This document shows positions 1 through 6,473 of a stretch of DNA of 14,631 nucleotides, piece after piece (the stretch's first letter is position 1; each line of letters opens with the position of its first letter). Source of the stretch: CAZTPH01 sp031552655 (GTDB taxonomy: Bacteria; Pseudomonadota; Gammaproteobacteria; UBA9339); contig JAVBML010000033.1 in assembly GCA_031552655.1 (NCBI GenBank), positions 1-14,631 on the forward strand, written 5' to 3'. The notes beneath the pieces are model-generated. The model did not search any database. It saw only the letters and a list, made by a program, of their open reading frames with translations, and was not told the DNA's origin. The translations under genes and the position numbers were made by a program.

Positions 1-93
1 ACCTTCACCACTAGAGGCGTAGATATGAAGGGCATAGCCTATTAGCAGTACCAGGGATATGATTAGAGCAATGACTTTTTTTGCGTGTGACAT
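1..93 (-). CDS. N-terminus of a small membrane-anchored protein, cut by the window edge
   Basis: Only the first 31 codons are visible; the frame is open to the left edge. The peptide begins MSHAKKVIALIISLVLLIGY, a short lysine-containing start followed by about 18 hydrophobic residues, then a polar stretch (HIYASSGEG). This fits an N-terminal signal anchor or signal peptide; no lipobox or clear cleavage site is visible. The ATG at 93-91 is preceded at six bases by a good Shine-Dalgarno sequence (CGAGGTG on the minus strand, 106-100) and further upstream by a strong promoter, so the start is well supported. It is separated from the acetyltransferase gene by 141 bases and has its own promoter, so it is probably an independent unit. 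I do not recognise the family. Confidence 0.65.
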   Translation of the reverse strand, partial: MSHAKKVIALIISLVLLIGYALHIYASSGEG

Positions 94-99
94 GGTCAG

Positions 100-106
100 C
101 ACCTCG
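100..106 (-). promoter_or_regulatory. Ribosome binding site of the gene at 1-93
   Basis: The minus-strand sequence CGAGGTG lies six bases upstream of the ATG at 93-91. It is a good match to the Shine-Dalgarno consensus at a normal distance and fixes the start of the partial gene. Confidence 0.65.
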
Positions 107-125
107 CGAAGGATTATTTGCTTAG

Positions 126-154
126 ATTATATGGCAATTATGGTAGTTTGTTAA
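126..154 (-). promoter_or_regulatory. Sigma70-type promoter for the gene at 1-93
   Basis: On the minus strand a -35 box TTAACA (154-149, five of six consensus bases) is followed after exactly 17 bases by a perfect -10 box TATAAT (131-126). Transcription would begin near position 119 and give a leader of about 25 bases that contains the ribosome binding site. It is the best promoter I can find in the window. The rest of the 94-234 gap is AT-rich; I see no convincing terminator hairpin in it for the acetyltransferase gene. Confidence 0.72.
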
Positions 155-234
155 TACTGAAAATTACAAATATATTTACTTTGCGTACAATATGTCTTTA
201 TGTATAGCTAAATTTTATAGTTGCTTAGCTCAGC

Positions 235-951
235 TTAGAGCCAAAAGTGATAGAAATTGTCTATTTTTTCAATGGTAAAACCGCATTTTTCATAGAGTTT
301 GCAAGCTATGTGATTGGTTTTTTGGGTGACCACCTGCAGCATCTTACAATTTCGCTGTAAAAAATATCTTTGGGCCGCTAGCACTAATTTACTTCCCCAT
401 TGTTTACCGCCATGGTTGCCAGCGATGGCTACGAGCCCAAGATTTCCGCGGCCATTTTTTATTCCCAGGGTTACCATGCCAATGACAGTTCCATGTTCCC
501 GGATAACTAAAACTTCGTCAGCAATGCTACGATTAACCGAATTCTCAATCCAGGTGTGGTACATTTTTTCTAGTAATCTTTGGGAAATTTTGTCGTCGCG
601 GCCAAAGCGCGATAGCTCGCCAATTTTTACTGCGAGGGCATACATTTCAGCCGCAGGTTTTTTTTTACCGTAGGGTTCTACTCGAGAAGTATCCCATGGT
701 TGCAGTTGAATTTTTTCTAGATTTGAAGAATAGATTATTTGTTCGCTGGCTAAAAACCTGCTCAGTTGCTGTGCTGCATACTTAGAAATGCCATTGTCTT
801 GGCTGCATTGCCAGTACACTAGATGCACTTGCATGGATTTGAGCGTTAGTAGCAGCTTTTTTAGTTGCGTAAAGGGGAGTGTAGGCGCAGAAATTTTTGC
901 CACTTTAAAACCAAAGAGCTCGGAATCTAAATTTAGTAATTCAAAGGTCAT
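235..951 (-). CDS. GNAT-family N-acetyltransferase, WecD/RffC-like
   Basis: This 238-residue protein has the two-part build of the dTDP-fucosamine acetyltransferase (WecD/RffC) group: an N-terminal part opening with LDSELFGFKVAKI (residues 8-20) and a C-terminal GNAT fold. Visible landmarks are SRFGRDDKI (114-122), a beta strand pair VLVIREHGTVIGMVTLGI (147-164), VVTQKTN (207-213), LYEKCGF (219-225) and the terminal FYHFWL. Known relatives acetylate an amino-sugar nucleotide for surface polysaccharide; the substrate here is not shown by the sequence. The acetyl-CoA loop, normally R-G-x-G-x-G, reads G-G-K-Q-W-G at 181-186, so the usual Arg and first Gly are changed. The gene starts 19 bases after the stop of the MFS gene and is probably cotranscribed with it. 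The ribosome binding site is weak. The class is fairly sure; the exact reaction is not. Confidence 0.75.
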   Translation of the reverse strand: MTFELLNLDSELFGFKVAKISAPTLPFTQLKKLLLTLKSMQVHLVYWQCSQDNGISKYAAQQLSRFLASEQIIYSSNLEKIQLQPWDTSRVEPYGKKKPAAEMYALAVKIGELSRFGRDDKISQRLLEKMYHTWIENSVNRSIADEVLVIREHGTVIGMVTLGIKNGRGNLGLVAIAGNHGGKQWGSKLVLAAQRYFLQRNCKMLQVVTQKTNHIACKLYEKCGFTIEKIDNFYHFWL

Positions 952-970
952 GGTGGATTTTCCATTGACA

Positions 971-2212
971 TTAGTAGTTGTCTTCTCGAATTCTAAAGAG
1001 CATGGTGCTACAGATAGTGATGAATGCTAGCAACATAAAAATTAACACCAGATAATTGGGATTTTTGGCTACTCCATATATATAAGTTGCTACGAGTGGT
1101 GTAAATGATGCTCCGATGTGGGCAATGTTATAGCTAAATCCTACGCCGGTGTATCTAATGGGGGTCTGAAAGGCTCGGGGCAGTAGAGCAAAGCAACTGG
1201 CGGCTATGCCCGAAGTAATTATTTGACTGAAAATTATAAATGCAATCAGAGCTGCTCGAGTTTCATAATTTAGTAGGGAAAATATATAGGGGCCACCGAA
1301 TAGCATAATTGATGATGAAGCGATAATTAATTGTTTTTTCCCCAGATAGTCAGCTAGAAAACCAAAGCTGGGTTTTAGTACTACGTTGGCTAGCACATAG
1401 CCTAGGGTTATGATGAGATAGATGTCAGTCAATTGGAAATGATAATATTCGCGAAGAAATAGGGGTAGTACTAATTTAAAAGTGGAGAATGATGCCGAAA
1501 ATATTAGCATCCCAATGGCAATGATGGCGGGGCCAATGTGTTTTTTAACTAGATCAGGAGTTAATTTTTCAACGGTTTTTTTCGTCGCAATGAATTTAGG
1601 AGTTTCCGGTAACTGATTGCGAAGATAGAATCCTAGAATAGAGAGAATGCCGCCGAGGAGAAAGGGAATTCTAAATCCCCAGGTAGCCATGGCTTGTTCC
1701 GATAAAGTTTTTGTTAGTAGCCAGATAATGAACGAACCCAGGGATACTCCTAGGCCCATGGATGAAGCTAGGAAACCAAAGTGTAGACCGTGTTTTTTGC
1801 GATCGATGTGTTCCGAAAGCATGGTAAATGCTCCCGGCGATTCGGCGCCAAAGGCCATGGTTTGGGTAAGTCTGCAGAGGCAAAAGAGTAGCGTTGCTCC
1901 ATAGCCCAGGGTGGCGAAGGGAGGAATAATACCCATGAGCAGAGTAGCCAGGGCCATCCATATCATGGAGTTGGTAAATATTTTTTTCCTGCCAAAGAGA
2001 TCACCAAGTATTCCCATGGTAATACCACTGATGGGACGTAAAATATTGCCCAGGGTTAACATTGCAAAGGTAGCTAGAATAGCTGCTGTGCGGTGGGTAC
2101 CGGGAAAAAACTGCTGGCTAATAAAATTAGCTAGGAGACTATAGATAACTAAATCGTAATACTCCAGGGCAGTTCCAATACTTATTAGCAGTGTTATCTT
2201 TGACTGTTTCAT
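971..2212 (-). CDS. MFS transporter of the metabolite:H+ symporter (MHS, ProP-like) type
   Basis: This is a 413-residue inner-membrane protein with about 12 hydrophobic segments. The start carries the MHS hallmark GTALEYYDLVIYSLLA (residues 13-28). The loop after the second membrane segment holds MFS motif A, GILGDLFGRKK (67-77). The family motif R-x-x-Q-G-x-x-x-G-G-E appears in altered form as RLTQTMAFGAE (114-124). Known members take up small organic acids or osmolytes with protons (ProP, KgtP, ShiA), but similarity here is too general to name a substrate. The ATG at 2212 gives a complete first membrane segment, although no good Shine-Dalgarno sequence precedes it. The acetyltransferase gene follows after 19 bases. 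The 94-base gap to the upstream effector gene holds AT-rich sequence with no clear terminator. Confidence 0.85.
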   Translation of the reverse strand: MKQSKITLLISIGTALEYYDLVIYSLLANFISQQFFPGTHRTAAILATFAMLTLGNILRPISGITMGILGDLFGRKKIFTNSMIWMALATLLMGIIPPFATLGYGATLLFCLCRLTQTMAFGAESPGAFTMLSEHIDRKKHGLHFGFLASSMGLGVSLGSFIIWLLTKTLSEQAMATWGFRIPFLLGGILSILGFYLRNQLPETPKFIATKKTVEKLTPDLVKKHIGPAIIAIGMLIFSASFSTFKLVLPLFLREYYHFQLTDIYLIITLGYVLANVVLKPSFGFLADYLGKKQLIIASSSIMLFGGPYIFSLLNYETRAALIAFIIFSQIITSGIAASCFALLPRAFQTPIRYTGVGFSYNIAHIGASFTPLVATYIYGVAKNPNYLVLIFMLLAFITICSTMLFRIREDNY

Positions 2213-2306
2213 ATTTAGTGATCATAAATTTACCACATGGTAGCACAAATTACTCAAAATATAGCTATGATATTACTAGGGAAAAATAAATTTTGTGACC
2301 GCTGGA

Positions 2307-4784
2307 TTAAAAAAAAGATGCTATGTCGATTAGAGGCCTATTTTCGGTAGTCAACGATAGGGTGGACAGTGTTTCTGTTATGGTGGTTAAAGTATTATTA
2401 TCCCCATGGTATTCCTCCACTGTGGAAGGGGGTAAGTTATCAGTAATATCAAACTGTGTAATATCAAATGGAATAATATCTGCGGAAGAATTAGGTTCCA
2501 AGGATTGATAGTGTAGGTCGGTATAATGTGCAAGAAATAATATGGGAGCATTGGTATTCAATCGCCTAAATACTATTGTGGAGCTATTATTACTAACTAT
2601 AACTAGATGCATATCTAGAACTTGTGCCATAGCTCGTACAATGGCCCCTTCGACAAACTCCCCATCTACTTGCATTCTACTAACAAAATCGTCCACGGTT
2701 TCATTATTCATCATATAATTTGCATACCAGTCACGGTGGTCAACGATATGTTGTACCGCTAATCTTCGCAGATCTTGGTGAGTATAATCTTCCACTTTTT
2801 TTCCCAATATTTTATCGGCTATTTTTCTGGATTTCTTTAGGAGTTTCAATTGAGCAAGGATGGCATGAAAAAAACAATTACCTTCTCCTCCAGCTTCTAC
2901 AGCGTTGAAACCATATGTAGTTTTGAATTTTTCCAGTGAATTATTGGGCGGTGATGTGGTGCCAGATGGTGGTGAAATCAGTTGTTGAGGTTGCTTGGCT
3001 GGAGGTATGGTTGTTGTGGTTAATTTCATTTTATTAGCCCGATTATCTTCTCCTTCGTCGTCACTGTCGGAACCACTGTCATAGCTTGTTGTATTTCGAC
3101 CATATTTACAGCTACTAACGGAAGGGGGATAGCAGCAAAGAGATTGCAAGGTGTTTAATGCTATTTCTGATGGTTGGTTATCCATGGTTTCCAGCCAAAA
3201 ATATCCCGGATGCTGACCAAAACTATCAATGTTTTCACAGTGCATTCTGCTGAAGCAACCCATGCAGGGTCGTTTTTTGCCGCCGATGCATGTGTGAGGT
3301 TTTTTCTTGATGTCTTTATAAATATATTCAGCTATATCACATAAAAATTCTTCGGCATGCTTGTTATTTGTACCATGAGTTGGTGGTAGAACTAAATATA
3401 TTTTGTTGTTCTCTAAATGCAGTACGTCGTTTGCCGATTTTAAGGGTAAAGTACTCCAAGTACCTCCGCGTAGTAATTTAGCAACCATATGTGCTTGTTC
3501 GCCATCACTAGTATTTTTACTTGTTGGTAACTGAATATCCGTTCCAAATATGCGTTTTGCTAGTTTTGTAGCGTAGCGACGCGATCGTATCTTTCCTTCA
3601 GGATCACGGGATGGTTTATAGGTCTTAGTTAAAAGTTCCCTGAAAGTATTTTTATCTTTTATAAACTTTGCCAACTCATTTGTTACATTACGTTGATTAA
3701 CTGCAATGAATAGATAGTTATTTTCATCGTGACTAAGATGCATAGCTTGTACTTCTCCTAATTTAGGAAAATTATTTTTTAATGATAGGTACAGTTGAGT
3801 AGCTACTTGACGTAATATTTGACGTTCTCGCTCTGCCGCAAAGGATCGGTAGGGGCGAAATGAGTGGGTTTCGCGAAGGATTCTCGATACTCTTCCCTTT
3901 GACTTATGCTTTGATATAGGAAATGTAAGTATTCGCGCTAAATTAGGCAGAGTTTTATTTCTTAGAAATTTTGAAGAATGAGTGGTTTCCTCAGCACTTA
4001 AATTATTGGCAACGTGGTTAGCCATAAGTTCTAAATGGTTTTGTCGAGCATTTTCCATAGAAATTAGTGGATCGCGCTGATTTACTAAGGAATCCAGGGT
4101 GATAATAAGCCAGAGTCCGCAGTCACTTACATGGTCTAGAATTTTAATTCTGGGATTAACAACTTTTGCGTTTGGGTATAAATTTTTTAAAACGTCACTC
4201 AGTAACAGTGGTATCTCTTTACCGAAAGGGTCCAGGTATATAATTAGTGGTGGTTGCCCACGGAGAGGATAAATGAAAAAAGTGGTCCAATGGATATTGG
4301 AGGTGCCTTTTGGAGAGTGCATGGAACCTACATTGATCGGTAGCACCATAATTGGTGGTTTCGATTTTAAAAGGCGGGTTAAAATTTTTTGTAATTTTGG
4401 TTTATCGATGCAAGTTAAATCTATAATTTTTACCAAACCCTTACCTAAATTATTTTTTAAATAATGGTTTAGTAAGATTTTCATAGTGTAATTATTTTCA
4501 TAGGAGTTAGTGCTGGTTAAAATTTCTCCATACTCCTCTAAAAGAATTTGCATTTCTTGATCACTATGTATTTTTGCATACTTCATTAATTTAGTGAATT
4601 GAGCGATAGCTAGGTGGCCTTGACTAAGCCAGGTTTCTAGATGTTCCAGTTTTACCTCATGTTTATCTAAAAACTTTAAAACTGTCCTAAGACTATCCGA
4701 ATCACCGAATATATTGTCAACTAAATCCATGGCATGGTCATTGAACATTTCCCAATCTTCTCTTTCTATTATGTATTCTAGCAT
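2307..4784 (-). CDS. Multidomain effector: CE-like peptidase, deaminase-like and OTU deubiquitinase domains
   Basis: This 825-residue protein shows three enzyme-like modules. Residues about 110-235 resemble a CE-clan (Ulp1/C48-like) peptidase with His165 (IHWTTF), Asp185 (YLDPFG) and Cys222 (SDCGLW); the oxyanion Gln expected six residues before the Cys is Leu, so activity is uncertain. Residues about 460-535 carry a zinc-deaminase signature, HAEE (476-479) and PCMGC (506-510). After an acidic, Thr/Pro-rich linker (570-618) comes an OTU domain, about 622-763: GEGNCFFHAI with Cys637, DGEFVEGAI (708-716) and LHYQSL with His758. OTU enzymes cleave ubiquitin chains, so action inside a eukaryotic host cell is the likely role (inference). 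No signal peptide follows this ATG and its Shine-Dalgarno is weak. The frame stays open for 45 more codons upstream, to the TGA ending the neighbouring peptidase-ankyrin gene in the same frame, so this may be the 3' part of a split gene. Confidence 0.8.
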   Translation of the reverse strand: MLEYIIEREDWEMFNDHAMDLVDNIFGDSDSLRTVLKFLDKHEVKLEHLETWLSQGHLAIAQFTKLMKYAKIHSDQEMQILLEEYGEILTSTNSYENNYTMKILLNHYLKNNLGKGLVKIIDLTCIDKPKLQKILTRLLKSKPPIMVLPINVGSMHSPKGTSNIHWTTFFIYPLRGQPPLIIYLDPFGKEIPLLLSDVLKNLYPNAKVVNPRIKILDHVSDCGLWLIITLDSLVNQRDPLISMENARQNHLELMANHVANNLSAEETTHSSKFLRNKTLPNLARILTFPISKHKSKGRVSRILRETHSFRPYRSFAAERERQILRQVATQLYLSLKNNFPKLGEVQAMHLSHDENNYLFIAVNQRNVTNELAKFIKDKNTFRELLTKTYKPSRDPEGKIRSRRYATKLAKRIFGTDIQLPTSKNTSDGEQAHMVAKLLRGGTWSTLPLKSANDVLHLENNKIYLVLPPTHGTNNKHAEEFLCDIAEYIYKDIKKKPHTCIGGKKRPCMGCFSRMHCENIDSFGQHPGYFWLETMDNQPSEIALNTLQSLCCYPPSVSSCKYGRNTTSYDSGSDSDDEGEDNRANKMKLTTTTIPPAKQPQQLISPPSGTTSPPNNSLEKFKTTYGFNAVEAGGEGNCFFHAILAQLKLLKKSRKIADKILGKKVEDYTHQDLRRLAVQHIVDHRDWYANYMMNNETVDDFVSRMQVDGEFVEGAIVRAMAQVLDMHLVIVSNNSSTIVFRRLNTNAPILFLAHYTDLHYQSLEPNSSADIIPFDITQFDITDNLPPSTVEEYHGDNNTLTTITETLSTLSLTTENRPLIDIASFF

Positions 4785-4919
4785 GGTTTCTTCGTCCCAG
4801 TAGTCGAATCCTGGGCCGTTCTCGGATAATTTAGCTCTGTGTTTAACAAAAGGTAAAAAATATTCTTCTATCTGAGCACGTAACTGTGTTTTTTGTTTCC
4901 ATTCTTTTCCAATTACACT
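4785..4919 (-). other. Open, protein-like 45-codon frame linking the two effector ORFs
   Basis: Read in the frame of both neighbouring ORFs, these 45 codons contain no stop and no ATG, GTG or TTG start. The translation (SVIGKEWKQKTQLRAQIEEY, then FLPFVKHRAKLSENGPGFDY, then WDEET) runs straight into MLEYIIERED of the downstream ORF. It is rich in charged and helix-forming residues and looks like real coding sequence rather than spacer. A stop-free run of this length is possible by chance (about one in nine), so composition and frame agreement carry the argument. Confidence 0.55.
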
Positions 4920-4922
4920 TCA
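4920..4922 (-). other. Single in-frame TGA separating the two effector ORFs
   Basis: This TGA is directly preceded by codons for NYGYG and directly followed by AGT GTA ATT GGA in an open frame. It is the only in-frame stop between 6293 and 2309. The other nine complete genes in the window end in TAA or TAG. A nonsense mutation from TGG, CGA, GGA, TCA, TTA or a Cys codon, a sequencing error, or a natural gene boundary could each explain it. No readthrough element is obvious; the base after the stop is A. Confidence 0.7.
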
Positions 4923-6293
4923 ACCATAGCCATAGTTTAATAATTCGATTAATTTTAGAATAAATTCTTCAAGTTCGTTAGATGAACGCAGTTGTTGAAA
5001 TGGGTTATCTAGAAGTTCGGTAATTGAATATCCGCTATGGGATGATAGAAAATTAGCCTCATGTTCAAATAAAACTTTAATCATTGTTAAATTTTGCTGG
5101 ATTAATGCAATGTGTAGCGGCGATAATTCTTCTTCGTTTAAAATATTGGGATTTCCCCCGTTTTCTAGCAGCAATGTCATGATTTCTGCATTGCCCTTGT
5201 AGGCAGCGTTATGCAAAGGGGTTTCTTCTAGGAAATCTCGTTGATTAATCTCCGCTTGAATGTTTGGGTAAGTTGCAATGGATGATGCATCTTCTTCTAG
5301 TACCAGGTGGTGGAGTGGAGTCTCCTGTCTATCAGGGTTTGTTAGGTGCCGATATACACCATTAGCATCGTATAGTAGTTGCCAATCTTTATGTGGATTG
5401 GAAATAAAAAACTGCAAGGGATTTACCCATTCATCTTCGGCAGATGATGAATATTCTTCGGAATTATTACCTGTGGTAGAGTTACTAGATTCATCATTGG
5501 AATCAGTTGATTTATATTTGTCCTCGTCCTCATCGCTGGTATCACCGCCACTACCTCCTCCATACATGGTAGTGGGTGTTCTGGGCTTTAAAGGAAGGTA
5601 TTTTTTCGCTAGTCTCAGATGTTTGTTCCTGATCGTTTGCATTTTTTCTTTAGTTACCACCTCTTTGCTTAAAGAATTTTGAGTGCTTTGCATAAGGTTT
5701 TCTATTACCAAGGGACCACATCCCGTATTATCAGTTTGCAGCATTCCCCGCTTATTAATTATTTTAGTATCTTTGCCATAGATGTGCTGTAAGCGTCTTT
5801 TTAATTTTGTGGGAATTTTGGTATGACTTAAGGAGTCAATGTAATTTATTACTTCCACTTGGTTTGAGTCATTGAATTGAATAACAATTCCTACCCAGTG
5901 GTGAGCTTTGGTTAAATTTAGCGGAATTAAAATTTTTCTTGAGTGTTGTCGTACTTCTTTTTCCGGCGGCAAATTGGCGTGATGTAATTGCTCAATTCTT
6001 AGTTTATCTTCCAATTGATGGGTTATGTCTCCCATGGCAGGGATTAAAATATTTCCATGCAAACTAATTTGCTCTTCCTGGGCACGTAGCCGCAGTAGAT
6101 GATTTATATCATTTTCTTCGTATCTATATTCCATGTTTGCTATGAAATTTTGATTACTGTGCTGGGCAAAAAAGGAAAATCGCGGTTGGGGAGAGAAGTT
6201 TATGGCTAGATTTGAGGATATGAATAGCAGAGATAGAAACATAAGAGTTTTATTGAAAAAACGACTTACATCTTTTAATTTGTGAAGTTCCAT
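4920..6293 (-). CDS. Exported CE-clan (Ulp1-like) cysteine peptidase with ankyrin repeats
   Basis: This 457-residue protein begins with a basic segment and a hydrophobic core (TLMFLSLLFISSNLAINF, residues 16-33), which looks like a signal peptide or membrane anchor. A CE-clan peptidase domain follows at about 55-205: the entry helix YRYEENDINHLL (56-67), catalytic His132 in HHW, Asp153 in YIDS, oxyanion Gln186 and nucleophile Cys192 in QTDNTGCG. The complete set with normal spacing suggests an active deubiquitinase, deSUMOylase or acetyltransferase of the C48/C55 type. An acidic Ser-rich linker (249-289) leads to about three ankyrin repeats (324-420; TPLHHL, TPLHNAAYKGNAEIMTLLLENGG, SPLHIALIQQ). 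Ankyrin repeats bind partner proteins, so a secreted effector that targets host proteins is inferred. A clear CGGAG ribosome binding site supports this start; Met54 is an alternative that would lack the hydrophobic leader. The frame continues past its TGA into the downstream effector ORF. Confidence 0.82.
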   Translation of the reverse strand: MELHKLKDVSRFFNKTLMFLSLLFISSNLAINFSPQPRFSFFAQHSNQNFIANMEYRYEENDINHLLRLRAQEEQISLHGNILIPAMGDITHQLEDKLRIEQLHHANLPPEKEVRQHSRKILIPLNLTKAHHWVGIVIQFNDSNQVEVINYIDSLSHTKIPTKLKRRLQHIYGKDTKIINKRGMLQTDNTGCGPLVIENLMQSTQNSLSKEVVTKEKMQTIRNKHLRLAKKYLPLKPRTPTTMYGGGSGGDTSDEDEDKYKSTDSNDESSNSTTGNNSEEYSSSAEDEWVNPLQFFISNPHKDWQLLYDANGVYRHLTNPDRQETPLHHLVLEEDASSIATYPNIQAEINQRDFLEETPLHNAAYKGNAEIMTLLLENGGNPNILNEEELSPLHIALIQQNLTMIKVLFEHEANFLSSHSGYSITELLDNPFQQLRSSNELEEFILKLIELLNYGYG

Positions 6294-6299
6294 AATTTA

Positions 6300-6304
6300 C
6301 TCCG
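6300..6304 (-). promoter_or_regulatory. Ribosome binding site deciding the start of the peptidase-ankyrin gene
   Basis: Minus-strand CGGAG lies six bases upstream of the ATG at 6293-6291. It favours the long form with the hydrophobic N-terminus over an internal start at Met54. Confidence 0.6.
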
Positions 6305-6372
6305 TTGTCTTATTTTTTGCTAAAATTTTATGTTTGGCCATGGGATTTGAGGAAGAAAAAACTCTAAGTCCT

Positions 6373-6400
6373 TTGAAATATATAGTTAATTTTGTAAATT
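6373..6400 (+). promoter_or_regulatory. Possible sigma70 promoter of the divergent MFS gene
   Basis: TTGAAA (five of six -35 bases) is followed after 16 bases by TAAATT (four of six -10 bases). Transcription would start near 6407, leaving a leader of about 67 bases. The match is modest and such hexamers are common in AT-rich DNA. Confidence 0.3.
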
Positions 6401-6473
6401 TGCCACGGAAGAAAGTATGAGTTACCTTACTCCCTCGGGCTAGGAAAATCATATTAAATTTTAGTTACTTGCG

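Larger units (their letters stand above)
6294..6473. promoter_or_regulatory. Divergent intergenic promoter region
   Basis: These 180 AT-rich bases separate the effector gene (minus) from the MFS gene (plus) and must hold both promoters unless transcription enters from elsewhere. For the plus strand the best candidate is TTGAAA (6373-6378), 16 bases, TAAATT (6395-6400). For the minus strand I find only weak matches, for example a TATATT -10 preceded at 18 bases by GTGGCA, so that promoter is not assigned. A CCATGG site lies at 6338-6343. No clear operator dyad is visible. Confidence 0.4.

Noticed and set aside
1671..1961. Second minus-strand frame of 96 codons inside the MHS transporter gene
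   Set aside because: The overlapping frame encodes conserved transporter motifs; this one has no family features.
2231..2242. Near-palindrome TACCACATGGTA upstream of the MHS transporter gene as an operator
   Set aside because: The arms are only five bases, and no regulator gene or second copy supports it.
4920..4922. TGA read as selenocysteine or tryptophan
   Set aside because: No selenocysteine insertion hairpin is apparent after the codon, and tryptophan is encoded by TGG throughout with no other internal TGA. Mutation or a real gene end is simpler.
5278..5682. Open frame of 134 codons on the plus strand within the peptidase-ankyrin gene
   Set aside because: It is antisense to the acidic Ser-rich linker and first ankyrin repeat. 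Its Ser/Leu-rich translation mirrors that linker, and no domain or ribosome binding site supports it.
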